NCBI GenBank assembly: GCA_022561895.1
Contig: JADFQH010000043.1
Location: 1-13,807 of the forward strand
Reading direction: 5' to 3'
Length of the DNA stretch: 13,807 nucleotides
From: Methanobacteriota archaeon
GTDB lineage: Archaea; Halobacteriota; Halobacteria; Halobacteriales; Halalkalicoccaceae
Below the pieces are notes generated by a model. That model worked only from the letters and a program-made list of their open reading frames with translations. It ran no database searches and was not told where the DNA came from. Shown here one piece after another: positions 1-6,882 of the stretch. A program made the translations under genes and the position numbers. The stretch's first letter is position 1. Each line of letters opens with the position of its first letter.

Positions 1-360
1 ACGGATCGAGACCCTCCGGGACCACTCGTGAAACCGAAAGCGGGAGTTCTCGATCGCCTCCTGGACGGGATCGGACTCGCGGATCGAGACGCTGATCCAG
101 AGGACGAGAACACTGCCGATGGCTTTTCCAACCCCACTTACGAGCATGATCAGTCCTAATCGAACGGTCTCACCGAAACCGAGATCGAGCGGGGCGAACA
201 GGACGAGTTCGCTCGGGAGCGGGAGGACGGCAAACCCGAGGACGAACGAGTAGACGAAGACGATTACCAAGCCGGGCCAACCGGTCGCAAGCGCGATGAA
301 CGATTCGGCGAGCGAGAGCAGCCAGTCCAGAAACACGACGAGAAGGGGAGAGAGATCCAT
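1..360 (-). CDS. VTT/DedA-like (SNARE-associated) membrane protein, C-terminus cut by window edge
   Basis: The reverse complement of 360..1 is open for 120 codons from an ATG at 360 and runs off the window. The N-terminus is hydrophobic: one likely membrane segment at residues 5-26, a second at 28-45, and a short re-entrant-looking stretch containing LPLPSELVLFAPLDLG at 46-61. A third hydrophobic segment at 67-88 contains LVSGVGKAIGS. A small residue-rich loop with PxPSE followed by a G-K-A-x-G helix is what I know of the VTT domain (DedA/TVP38/YqaA group), which is linked to lipid scrambling or transport across membranes. A TATA-like box sits about 30 bases upstream, which fits a leaderless mRNA starting at this ATG. 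Family assignment is good; substrate is unknown. Confidence 0.75.
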   Translation of the reverse strand, partial: MDLSPLLVVFLDWLLSLAESFIALATGWPGLVIVFVYSFVLGFAVLPLPSELVLFAPLDLGFGETVRLGLIMLVSGVGKAIGSVLVLWISVSIRESDPVQEAIENSRFRFHEWSRRVSIR

Positions 361-385
361 ACAGAATATAATCAGTCGACGGTAT

Positions 386-394
386 CTAAATATA
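386..394 (-). promoter_or_regulatory. TATA-like box for the VTT-domain gene
   Basis: Read on the minus strand this is TATATTTAG, centred about 30 bases before the ATG at 360. That places the predicted transcription start at or within a few bases of the ATG, the usual haloarchaeal leaderless arrangement. No Shine-Dalgarno sequence is seen in between. Confidence 0.5.
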
Positions 395-503
395 CTGTCG
401 GCTGTTTCCGTTCGAGCGCACTGCCACGGGTCCGACGAGTTCCCGGATCTCGGACTGTGCCGATAGATCCGATGGGAGCGTACAGGACCCATTCGCCGCA
501 AAC

Positions 504-510
504 GATAAAT
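504..510 (+). promoter_or_regulatory. Possible TATA element for the glycosyltransferase
   Basis: GATAAAT lies about 40 bases before the chosen ATG at 547. This would give a short 5' leader of around a dozen bases rather than a leaderless message. It also argues that the upstream codons from 457 are not translated. Confidence 0.3.
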
Positions 511-546
511 CGGATCGGCGACGAAGGTCTATTCGATCGTCCCTCC

Positions 547-1278
547 ATGAGTCGCACGCTCGTCACCGTTGCGCTCCCGAGCCTGAACGAGCAGCGCCGG
601 ATCGGCGACTGTCTCGACTCGCTCGCCGCCTCGATCGAGGCTGCCCCCGACGAGTACGCCTTCGAGGTGATCGTTCTCGACTCCTACAGCGACGACGCGA
701 CCGTCGAGATCGCAGACTCCCACCCGGTCGTCGATCTCGTGGATTTCGTCGAGCGGGGGATCCTTCATGCGCGCCACCGCGGGTTCGAACTCGCGGGCGG
801 CGAGATCGTCGTGAGCGTCGACGCCGACAGCCTCTATCCGCCGGAATTTCTGACCGAACTCCTCGCGCCCTTCGAACCCGATGTCGCGCTCACCTACGGC
901 CCCGTCGAGGGCGAAAAACGGGCGAACATCGACGCCTCGATCCGGCTCGCCCTCCAGTACGGGCTTCCGTTCGTGGGACTCGACTGGGTCAGCGGATCGA
1001 ATCGTGCGATCCGCACGCAGGATTATTTCGATGCGGGTGGCTATCGACTCGCGGTCGACGGCGATTCCCTGGCTCGCGTGATGGCCGAAGAGCAGCTGCT
1101 GTTTTCGCGCCGGCTCAGTGGGAAAGTCGTCTTCGCCAAGGGGGCGAAATCCTCCCAGAGCGCCCGCACCTTAGAACAGCTGTTTTTCCTCGGCGAGAAG
1201 GAAGGCGGGGAGAGCTGGGATATCATCAGCCCCTACAGTACGTTCTGTCGGTACAGGGAGAAGCTACGCCGAGAGTAG
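547..1278 (+). CDS. Family 2 glycosyltransferase (GT-A fold)
   Basis: 243 residues from the ATG at 547. The frame is open upstream to 457, but the GT2 fold starts directly with the beta-strand LVTVALPSLNE at residues 5-15, so the internal ATG is preferred. The usual landmarks are present: nucleotide-binding Asp45 in VLDSYSDDAT, a metal-binding DAD at 92-94 in VSVDADS, an SGSNRAIR acceptor-side loop at 149-156, and a late acidic pair Glu181-Glu182 in the position of the catalytic ED motif. It should move a sugar from a nucleotide-sugar donor to an unknown acceptor, on the cytoplasmic face. No membrane segment is obvious. It stands alone, facing the dUTPase-like gene. A possible TATA element (GATAAAT, 504-510) lies about 40 bases upstream. 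Donor and acceptor cannot be read from the sequence. Confidence 0.85.
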   Translation: MSRTLVTVALPSLNEQRRIGDCLDSLAASIEAAPDEYAFEVIVLDSYSDDATVEIADSHPVVDLVDFVERGILHARHRGFELAGGEIVVSVDADSLYPPEFLTELLAPFEPDVALTYGPVEGEKRANIDASIRLALQYGLPFVGLDWVSGSNRAIRTQDYFDAGGYRLAVDGDSLARVMAEEQLLFSRRLSGKVVFAKGAKSSQSARTLEQLFFLGEKEGGESWDIISPYSTFCRYREKLRRE

Positions 1279-1303
1279 GGCGGCGGACGCGGTGGTCGGT
1301 GCG

Positions 1304-1363
1304 AGGTTGCTCCGCAACCTAGCGAAGGGGGAAGAACGATCCGTGAGCGGACCGTCGGTCCGC
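1304..1363. terminator. Two hairpins between convergent genes
   Basis: AGGTTGC/GCAACCT with a 3-base loop occupies 1304-1320. GCGGACCG/CGGTCCGC around a single T occupies 1347-1363. Both are perfect inverted repeats. They lie in the 120-base gap between the glycosyltransferase (+) and the dUTPase-like gene (-), where transcripts from both sides must end. No T-run follows, so this is not a bacterial-type terminator; a role as 3' stem-loops is inferred from position. Confidence 0.4.
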
Positions 1364-1398
1364 AAGCAGACGAAGCGTCCCGTGAGCGACTATGGCAA

Positions 1399-1893
1399 TT
1401 AGTCGCGAGGCGTCTCGTGATTCTCACCTTGATACGATCCCTCATACGTGCCCGTGTGCTCGCCTTCTGCCAGCACGAGTTGGGCGATCCGTGCGCCGCG
1501 TTCGAGTTCGATGTCGTGGTGGACCTCCAAAAGCCCCTCGCCGCGGCCCTCGTAGCCGGCGTCCCAGACCGCCGTATTGAGCATACAGCCGTTTCGCATG
1601 AGCGACGAGCGGGGGTAGATGAAACCGACATGCCCCTCCGGGATTTTCACCAGTTCGTCGTAGCGAACGATATACCCGCCCGGTTCGAGGTAGTAGGTTT
1701 CGGGGACTTTGCGGTCGATCTCTGCGCTTGCGACACGCTTTCGCTCCCCGATCTCCTTGTCGTTTCGTGTGATTCGGCCGGGTTCGAGCGGCTCGAAGAT
1801 CGCATCGAGCGTGAGATCGACGCCGTTGGGTTGGATCTGTGCCTCGGTCGTCCGTCCGATCTGTTCGGCGACGAAGGCTCCGTCGCGGTACAT
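1399..1893 (-). CDS. dut: dUTPase / dCTP deaminase family nucleotide hydrolase
   Basis: 164 residues. The protein carries the trimeric dUTPase/DCD signatures in order: IQPNGVDLTLD at 20-30, PRSSLMR at 94-100 (phosphate-binding Ser-rich loop), NTAVWDAGYEGRGEG at 106-120 (active-site beta-hairpin with the catalytic-region Asp) and ARIAQLVLAE at 134-143. Enzymes of this family hydrolyse dUTP to dUMP or deaminate dCTP, keeping uracil out of DNA and feeding dTMP synthesis. The haloarchaeal proteins I recall with this layout are annotated as deoxyuridine triphosphate nucleotidohydrolase, but the mono- or bifunctional choice cannot be settled by eye. The ATG at 1893 is supported by a TATA-like TTTAC element centred 26 bases upstream. 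The gene is 79 bases downstream of the PIN toxin gene but probably has its own promoter. Confidence 0.85.
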   Translation of the reverse strand: MYRDGAFVAEQIGRTTEAQIQPNGVDLTLDAIFEPLEPGRITRNDKEIGERKRVASAEIDRKVPETYYLEPGGYIVRYDELVKIPEGHVGFIYPRSSLMRNGCMLNTAVWDAGYEGRGEGLLEVHHDIELERGARIAQLVLAEGEHTGTYEGSYQGENHETPRD

Positions 1894-1916
1894 ATAGGGG
1901 ATTTTCGACGGGTCGA

Positions 1917-1921
1917 GTAAA
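1917..1921 (-). promoter_or_regulatory. TATA-like element for the dUTPase-like gene
   Basis: On the minus strand GGGTTTACTC is centred about 26 bases before the ATG at 1893. The spacing fits a leaderless haloarchaeal transcript. Confidence 0.35.
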
Positions 1922-1972
1922 CCCTACCGAAACGACAAACCAACCCTCGTTGGAAGCTATGCTATCAAGGGA

Positions 1973-2467
1973 CTATTCCGGAGGAGCAGTATCGGGAACG
2001 TGCTCTATTGTAAGCTCAGAGAGACCATACATAGATGGATCGAGCGCAGCGAATGATTCGTCATGAGTGTGAACGACTGGATCAGCGTCTCGGTGCTGAT
2101 AGGCGAGAGCGACGATCGGTACGTCTTTCGCTTGAACATCGAAAACGTCCGAGAGGAGCCGTACGTATCGGTTGTTTCGATGCTCGATATGATCCATTGA
2201 TTCGACAGCGCGTTGGCTACAGCTGGTGACGTTCGGGCGAGTAAGCAGCTCGTAGAAGATCCGTTCTGCGTTTTCGATGATCTCCCGTGTAAAACGTCGT
2301 TGTCCTCGTTGGCGGTCGAAAACGGCCTGTACCTCGTTGATGATATATACATCAACGATCGTTGATTTCTCCCCAGAATCTATCGCTTCGAGGAGGGAAA
2401 CGGCATGCTCGTTGTGTGTATATGAACCACGGATCCAAACGTTAGAATCGAGAACGATTACAGTCAC
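1973..2467 (-). CDS. PIN-domain ribonuclease, toxin of a VapC-like module
   Basis: 164 residues starting at a GTG (2467). All four acidic metal ligands of a PIN nuclease can be placed: Asp7 in VLDSNVWI, Glu45 in IINEVQAVF, Asp115 in AKDVPIVALAY and Asp136 in HTHDESF. PIN toxins cut RNA, often tRNA or rRNA, when freed from their antitoxin. The protein is longer than the usual 120-140 residues; the extra length is an insert around 50-110 rich in Arg and Glu, plus a C-terminal tail. It begins 14 bases after the stop of the ribbon-helix-helix-like gene, so both are probably on one mRNA. No Shine-Dalgarno-like sequence precedes the GTG. That it is a toxin, and not a processing nuclease, is inferred from this pairing. 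Confidence 0.8.
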   Translation of the reverse strand: MTVIVLDSNVWIRGSYTHNEHAVSLLEAIDSGEKSTIVDVYIINEVQAVFDRQRGQRRFTREIIENAERIFYELLTRPNVTSCSQRAVESMDHIEHRNNRYVRLLSDVFDVQAKDVPIVALAYQHRDADPVVHTHDESFAALDPSMYGLSELTIEHVPDTAPPE

Positions 2468-2481
2468 TTAGAAGAAGACCC

Positions 2482-2976
2482 TTAGTTGTCCTCTGCGTTC
2501 CGAATCTCTCGTTCGATTTCTTCGGTCGAGAGGCCCTCTCGCTCCAGTAGCTCCCGCATCTCCGCCGTCCGCTGTCGGTACGTCCGAGTCGAGATATCCG
2601 ATCCATCGGAGCGGCCGTATCGTTCCATCTTTTCTGCGGCGGTTGTACGAGACCGAGAACGTACGTGTTCATCTTCGGACCGGGATCGAAGAGAAACGTA
2701 CTGATGAGTGATATCGAGTACTCGTTGATGGACGGTGGTGACAGTACGATCAATTAGCGAGAGTATTCGAAGAACGGCACTGTCCGTCCGTTTGATCGGT
2801 TGTTGTGCAGTATCGGCCGTCCGTCGAAGCAGTTCGATCTGATATCGCGCTGCGTCCTCGACGAACTCTTCGACACTGTCGTAGTGATCCGACCGATCCA
2901 CGAACTCGGAGATCTCTCTCCGCGTATCGTTCGACAACTCAGCGCCGTTAGAATAGCCGAGGTCGGAGTTACTCAT
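2482..2976 (-). CDS. Putative antitoxin with ribbon-helix-helix-like N-terminus and long charged tail
   Basis: 164 residues from the ATG at 2976. The frame stays open to 3078, but a strong TATA box centred 25 bases before 2976 fixes the shorter start. Residues about 11-52 (GAELSNDTRREISEFVDRS, then a helix ending in YQIELLRR) have the strand-helix-turn-helix pattern of CopG/RHH DNA-binding antitoxins. The following 110 residues are charged, Arg/Ser/Glu-rich and look helical near the end (RELLEREGLSTEEIEREI); I recognise no domain there. It directly precedes the PIN gene, in the normal antitoxin-toxin order. The tail probably wraps and blocks the PIN active site, and the N-terminus probably represses the operon. 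Both roles are inferred; the RHH call is by pattern only. Confidence 0.6.
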   Translation of the reverse strand: MSNSDLGYSNGAELSNDTRREISEFVDRSDHYDSVEEFVEDAARYQIELLRRTADTAQQPIKRTDSAVLRILSLIDRTVTTVHQRVLDITHQYVSLRSRSEDEHVRSRSRTTAAEKMERYGRSDGSDISTRTYRQRTAEMRELLEREGLSTEEIEREIRNAEDN

Positions 2977-2996
2977 ACAATGGGATAGCTGATCGA

Positions 2997-3005
2997 GATA
3001 AATAG
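2997..3005 (-). promoter_or_regulatory. TATA box for the antitoxin-PIN operon
   Basis: CTATTTATC on the minus strand, centred 25 bases before the ATG at 2976. It decides the start codon: transcription would begin at or just before that ATG, making the in-frame upstream codons untranslated. Confidence 0.6.
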
Positions 3006-3040
3006 CTCTTTGTCCTACGCACAGCAACCACCTCCCAGTC

Positions 3041-3072
3041 TGCAAGCATTGTTTCCGTTCGTGCAAGAATTG
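3041..3072. repeat. Direct repeat with 21-bp period in divergent promoter region
   Basis: TGCAAGCATTG (3041-3051) recurs as TGCAAGAATTG (3062-3072), matching at 10 of 11 positions, exactly 21 bases apart, about two turns of DNA. It lies between the TATA box of the toxin-antitoxin operon and that of aconitase. It could be an operator for a dimeric regulator, such as the RHH-like antitoxin; there is no direct proof. Confidence 0.35.
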
Positions 3073-3122
3073 CGCCACTGCATACGGTTTACAACGATTA
3101 TCGGGTACACAAACACGCGGGA

Positions 3123-3130
3123 TTTATATC
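3123..3130 (+). promoter_or_regulatory. TATA box for aconitase
   Basis: TTTATATC lies about 29 bases before the ATG at 3156, a canonical distance for a leaderless haloarchaeal message. The earlier in-frame GTG at 3132 falls only a few bases from this box, so it cannot be the start of the mRNA. Confidence 0.6.
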
Positions 3131-3155
3131 CGTGGATAGCCGATGTTCGGATGAT

Positions 3156-5132
3156 ATGGGACAGACGCTAACGGAGAAGATTCTCGACGACCATCTCCTC
3201 GACGGCGAGCTCGAAACCGGCGAGGAGATCGGCATCGAGATCGACCAGGTGCTCACACAGGATACGACGGGGACGATGGTCTGGCTCCAGTTCGAGGCGC
3301 TCGATCTGGATGAGATCCAGACCGAAATCGCCGCCCAGTACTGTGATCACCAGACCTACCAGTTCGACTTTAAAAACACCGACGACCACCGATTTCTCAG
3401 ATCCGCGGCCGGAACCTTCGGCGCACACTTCTCGCGTCCCGGCAACGGCATCTGTCACAACGTCCACCGGGAGAACTTCGCCGCACCCGGCAAAACGCTC
3501 TTAGGAAGCGACTCACACACCCCGACGCCGGGTGGGATGGGCGAGCTCGCGATCGGAGCCGGCGGGCTCGATATCGCCGTTGCGATGGGCGGTGGACCTT
3601 ACTACATCGAGATGCCCGAGGTCCACAACGTTCGCCTCGAAGGCGAGCTTCCCGAGTGGGCAACGGCGAAGGACATCATCCTCGAGATGCTGCGTCGTCT
3701 CTCGGTAAAGGGCGGCGTCGGCAAAGTTCTGGAGTATACGGGACCGGGCGTCGAATCCCTGAGCGTACCCGAGCGGATGACGATTACCAACATGGGGACG
3801 GAACTGGGGGCGACGACCTCGATCTTCCCGACGGACGAGGAGACGAAGGACTACCTCGATCGTCTCGGCCGTGGCGACGAGCACGTCGATCTCCAGCCCG
3901 ACGACGATGCCGAGTACGCGGACGAGATCGTCGTCGATCTCAGTGAACTCGAGCCGCTCATCGCAGAACCCTCGATGCCCGACAACATCGTTCCCGTTCG
4001 GGAGGTTGCAGGCACCGATGTCGAGCAGGTCATCATCGGCTCGTGTACCAACGGGGCCTACGAGGACATCCTACCCGCCGCGAAGATGTTAGAGGGCCGG
4101 ACGGTCGATAAGCGGACGGATCTGATCGTCGCGCCCGCCTCGAAGCAGGCCTCAGAAATGCTCGCCCGACAGGGCTGGACCGCGGAGATGATGGCCGCCG
4201 GTGTCAACGTCTCGGAGGCGACCTGTGGACCGTGTATCGGGATCGGTCACGTTCCCGGTAGCGACTCGGTTTCGCTGCGAACCTTCAACCGCAACTTCGA
4301 GGGACGCTCGGGAATCGAGGACGATTCTGTCTACCTCTGTTCGCCCGAGGTCGCGACCGCCGCAGCCATCAAAGGCGAGATCATCGATCCGCGGGATCTG
4401 GCCGACGAACTCGGCGACCTCGAGGATCCCGGCTTCGAGATGCCTGATGAGTACGACGGCTCGAAAGCCGACCTCATCGCGCCCGACGAAGCCGTCGACG
4501 ACGATCTCATCAAGGGTCCGAACATCGGCGACGTCCCCCTGAAGGACCCCCTCGACAGCCACATCAGCGGCGAGGCACTCCTGAAGATGGAGGACAACAT
4601 CACGACCGACCACATCGTGCCTGCTTCGAGCGACATCCTGATGTACCGCTCGAACATCCCGAAGATCTCGGAGTTCACTCTTTCCCGTGTTGACGACACC
4701 TTCCCCGAGCGCGCACAGGCCACAGACGGCGGCGTTCTCGTCGCTGGCGAGAACTACGGCCAAGGCTCCTCGCGCGAGCACGCCGCGCTCTGTCCGATGT
4801 ATCTCGGCATCGAGGCAGTCTTCGCCGAAAGCTTTGCGCGGATCCACAAGGCGAACCTCTTTAACTTCGGGATCGTCCCCTACACGATCGACGAAGAGAC
4901 CTACGAGCGGATCGAGCAGGGCGACGATATCGAGGTCATAGACGACGTTCAGGAGGGCATCGCCTCGGGCGAAACCGAGTTCACTATCCGCGTGAACGAC
5001 GACTGGGAGGCAACTGCCTATCTCGCGGCCTCCGAGCGCGAACGCGAGATCGTCACCGCCGGTGGGAAGCTCTCCTATACGAAGCAGCAGGCCGAAGAGG
5101 GCGGTACGGGCGCAACTCCCGCCGACGACTGA
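3156..5132 (+). CDS. acn: Aconitate hydratase, short Aquifex-type form
   Basis: 658 residues from the ATG at 3156. Aconitase interconverts citrate and isocitrate through cis-aconitate in the TCA cycle, using a [4Fe-4S] cluster. The cluster ligands are Cys297 (IIGSCTNG) and Cys357/Cys360 (ATCGPC). Other family marks are GSDSHTPTPGGMGELAIGAG at 118-137, HNVHRENFAAPGK at 101-113, and the swivel-domain substrate loop GQGSSREHAAL at 535-545. Around 650-660 residues is much shorter than the bacterial AcnA/IRP1 type (about 890) and matches the Aquifex-type family that archaea use. Glu/Asp-rich composition is typical of a salt-in haloarchaeon. It is probably transcribed alone: its own TATA box upstream and a T-run soon after the stop. 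Confidence 0.95.
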   Translation: MGQTLTEKILDDHLLDGELETGEEIGIEIDQVLTQDTTGTMVWLQFEALDLDEIQTEIAAQYCDHQTYQFDFKNTDDHRFLRSAAGTFGAHFSRPGNGICHNVHRENFAAPGKTLLGSDSHTPTPGGMGELAIGAGGLDIAVAMGGGPYYIEMPEVHNVRLEGELPEWATAKDIILEMLRRLSVKGGVGKVLEYTGPGVESLSVPERMTITNMGTELGATTSIFPTDEETKDYLDRLGRGDEHVDLQPDDDAEYADEIVVDLSELEPLIAEPSMPDNIVPVREVAGTDVEQVIIGSCTNGAYEDILPAAKMLEGRTVDKRTDLIVAPASKQASEMLARQGWTAEMMAAGVNVSEATCGPCIGIGHVPGSDSVSLRTFNRNFEGRSGIEDDSVYLCSPEVATAAAIKGEIIDPRDLADELGDLEDPGFEMPDEYDGSKADLIAPDEAVDDDLIKGPNIGDVPLKDPLDSHISGEALLKMEDNITTDHIVPASSDILMYRSNIPKISEFTLSRVDDTFPERAQATDGGVLVAGENYGQGSSREHAALCPMYLGIEAVFAESFARIHKANLFNFGIVPYTIDEETYERIEQGDDIEVIDDVQEGIASGETEFTIRVNDDWEATAYLAASEREREIVTAGGKLSYTKQQAEEGGTGATPADD

Positions 5133-5151
5133 AGCAGGTAAGCGAAAGCGA

Positions 5152-5157
5152 TTTTTT
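5152..5157 (+). terminator. T-run terminator after aconitase
   Basis: Six consecutive T follow GCGAAAGCGA, 20 bases after the aconitase stop codon. Archaeal RNA polymerase releases at T-rich stretches, so this is a plausible end of the aconitase message before the next promoter. Confidence 0.45.
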
Positions 5158-5169
5158 GAGGCTGTGGTG

Positions 5170-5174
5170 TTTTA
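5170..5174 (+). promoter_or_regulatory. TATA-like element for the acetyltransferase gene
   Basis: TTTTAG is centred about 27 bases before the GTG at 5199. The distance supports that GTG as the start and a leaderless message. Confidence 0.35.
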
Positions 5175-5198
5175 GCGACGGAGTTCGTACACCGGTCT

Positions 5199-5663
5199 GT
5201 GAACCCGGACGCCGTTACACTCAGAGGGGCGACACAGGCCGATATCCTCTCGGTCTACCGGATCGAGAAGGCGTCGTTCCCCCAGCCGTGGCCGCTTTCT
5301 GCGTTCGAGAGCTTTCTCGGTCAGCCCGGATTCATCGTCGCCGTCGCCGGACAAGATCGGAATCCCGTCGGCTACGTCGTCGCCGACAGTGTGCCGAACC
5401 ACGGTCGAGCAATCGGCCACATTAAGGACCTCGCCGTCGCGCCGGATCGGCGGGGAGCAGGGATCGCGACACGCCTTCTCTCACGGGCACTCGCCGTTCT
5501 CGCACGCGAGGGTGTCGGTTGGGTCAAACTCGAAGTCCGAGAGGGAAACGAACCGGCGCTCGCGCTCTACCGTGAGTTCGGGTTCGAACTCCGGCGACAG
5601 ATCCCGCGGTACTACGCCGATGGGGAGACCGCATTGGTAATGGTGCGTTCGGTCGAGCCGTAA
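5199..5663 (+). CDS. rimI: RimI-like GNAT N-acetyltransferase
   Basis: 154 residues with a GTG start. The acetyl-CoA-binding motif A is clear: DLAVAPDRRGAGIATRLL at 77-94, with the R-R-G-A-G-x-A pyrophosphate loop. Motif B follows as LEVREGNEPALALYREFGF at 111-129, and the C-terminal YYADGETALVM at 138-148 is typical of the RimI/Ard1 branch. These enzymes acetylate protein N-termini; archaeal members are broad and often the main Nat enzyme. N-terminal acetylation is common in haloarchaea. The gene has a TATA-like box of its own and stands between aconitase and a small zinc-finger gene, with 31 bases to the next ORF. Protein substrate is inferred from the family. Confidence 0.85.
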   Translation: MNPDAVTLRGATQADILSVYRIEKASFPQPWPLSAFESFLGQPGFIVAVAGQDRNPVGYVVADSVPNHGRAIGHIKDLAVAPDRRGAGIATRLLSRALAVLAREGVGWVKLEVREGNEPALALYREFGFELRRQIPRYYADGETALVMVRSVEP

Positions 5664-5694
5664 GGCCGTTAGGACTCGCACCCCTACGGGGAGT

Positions 5695-6054
5695 ATGGGC
5701 TACACCTGTCCGATCTGTGAGATACCCCAACAGGACGAGACGCATCTGGCGAACCACCTCGCCTTTGCCGCCATGCTCGGCAACGGGGACCACGAGGAGT
5801 GGCTCGACGAGTACGTCCCGGAGTGGGAAGGGATGGGTCCCGAACGCCTCGGCGAGCGGGTTTCGACCTTTGCATCCGAAGCGGAGTTCGAGACGGTCTT
5901 TGAGGATACGACTGGCGGTCACGATCACCCGCCGCGATTCGAGGAGTCGGTTCCGCGCCAACGGGGGCGACAAGCGATGGGTGGGGACGTGGGTGACGTC
6001 CTCGCGGAGGCGGAGGCGATGACCCGCGAGATGTATGAATCCGAGGAGGAATAA
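5695..6054 (+). CDS. Small haloarchaeal C2H2-type zinc-finger protein (DUF5810-like)
   Basis: 119 residues. The N-terminus is a compact zinc-binding finger, Cys5-x2-Cys8 and His17-x3-His21, in CPICEIPQQDETHLANHLAF. The remainder is acidic and helical with no catalytic motif I can name, ending MTREMYESEEE. From memory it matches the haloarchaea-specific family DUF5810, usually found next to a DUF5809 gene, as here (22-base gap, same strand). A finger followed by an acidic tail suggests a nucleic-acid or protein adaptor, but no function is known to me. A weak GTTAGG element about 25 bases upstream may be its promoter, or it may be cotranscribed with rimI. Confidence 0.75.
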   Translation: MGYTCPICEIPQQDETHLANHLAFAAMLGNGDHEEWLDEYVPEWEGMGPERLGERVSTFASEAEFETVFEDTTGGHDHPPRFEESVPRQRGRQAMGGDVGDVLAEAEAMTREMYESEEE

Positions 6055-6076
6055 GGCACGACGGGAAAACAAGCAT

Positions 6077-6487
6077 ATGGTCGAAACCGACGGCTGGCTG
6101 GCTCCCGAAACGCCCGAAGACGCCCGCGAACAGTACGAGTCGCTTGGAGCGACCGCACAGGTTGTGACCCGCGAGGTCGCAAAGGCGATGAGCTTCGACC
6201 GCGAGGAGTACAGCGAGCGAGTAACGGACGAGGTGGTCGAAACCGCCCGCGACGCGCTGTTTGCCTCGCTGCTCGAAGTTCACGATGGCTCGCGCGAGGC
6301 GTTCGAGGAGCGGCACGAGGGGTTCGACGGAGAGGTCGAGGTGCTTGGCAGCGAGAACGTCGATCGCGTGGTGTGGCATACGTTCGACGGGGAGGCGATT
6401 GCAGCGACCTATCAGAACGAGCCAGAAGCGGCGCGAGGAACGCTGCGACGGCAAGCGTTCGGGCGACTGTATCGGGACGTTTTGTGA
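6077..6487 (+). CDS. Haloarchaeal protein of unknown function (DUF5809-like)
   Basis: 136 residues. An in-frame start exists at 6035, but that would overlap the preceding gene and add a basic segment (NPRRNKARRENKH) unlike the rest, so the ATG at 6077 is chosen. The protein is acidic and mostly helical (ETPEDAREQYESLGATAQ at the N-terminus), with no membrane segment and no recognised active site. By memory it resembles DUF5809, a family that travels with DUF5810. The tight same-strand spacing to the zinc-finger gene suggests one transcript and a shared, unknown task. Its end is convergent with vapC, leaving only 2 bases. Confidence 0.7.
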   Translation: MVETDGWLAPETPEDAREQYESLGATAQVVTREVAKAMSFDREEYSERVTDEVVETARDALFASLLEVHDGSREAFEERHEGFDGEVEVLGSENVDRVVWHTFDGEAIAATYQNEPEAARGTLRRQAFGRLYRDVL

Positions 6488-6489
6488 AC

Positions 6490-6882
6490 TCAGTACGATT
6501 CGACTTCTAGTTCGTCGATTCGCTCGAAATGGCGGACGTTTTCGGTGAGAACCGGCTCCTCGTGGACAAGGGCCGTTGCAGCGATAATTGTGTCCCCCAT
6601 CCCAATGGCACGGCCCTCCGAGGTAAGTCGTCCGTCGATCCGTCCCGCTTTCTTCATCACCGTGCTATCGGGGGAGTACGTCGGTTTCGATGCGAGTACT
6701 GCCTCAACCCGTCTTCGTCGTTCGAGGGGGTTGTCTACCCGTTCGAGACTGTGGTGTAACTCAAACAGCGATACCGACGAAATTCGGAGCGGGACGTACT
6801 GGCTCTCCAAATCACCGACCTTCTGTACTGCGGACTCGTTGTCCTGCATTATGCGAATGAGAACGTTCGTATCGACGATCAC
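6490..6882 (-). CDS. vapC: VapC toxin, PIN-domain ribonuclease
   Basis: 130 residues, GTG start. PIN ligands are Asp4 (IVDTNVLI), Glu41 (SLFELHHSL), Asp97 (GMGDTIIAATAL) and the T-x-N-x3-F loop (TENVRHF, Asn115) that replaces the fourth Asp in many VapCs. The length is standard for VapC. The first bases of the GTG overlap the vapB stop (GTGA, 6879-6882), so translation is coupled to VapB. Known VapCs cleave initiator tRNA, other tRNAs or the sarcin-ricin loop; the target here is unknown. The gene converges with the DUF5809-like gene. Confidence 0.9.
   Translation of the reverse strand: MIVDTNVLIRIMQDNESAVQKVGDLESQYVPLRISSVSLFELHHSLERVDNPLERRRRVEAVLASKPTYSPDSTVMKKAGRIDGRLTSEGRAIGMGDTIIAATALVHEEPVLTENVRHFERIDELEVESY

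Noticed and set aside
457..546. Longer N-terminus for the glycosyltransferase
   Set aside because: The extra 30 residues precede the GT2 fold's first strand, lack family resemblance and would start upstream of the likely TATA element.
4152..4847. 231-codon open frame on the minus strand
   Set aside because: Antisense to aconitase, with no family resemblance.
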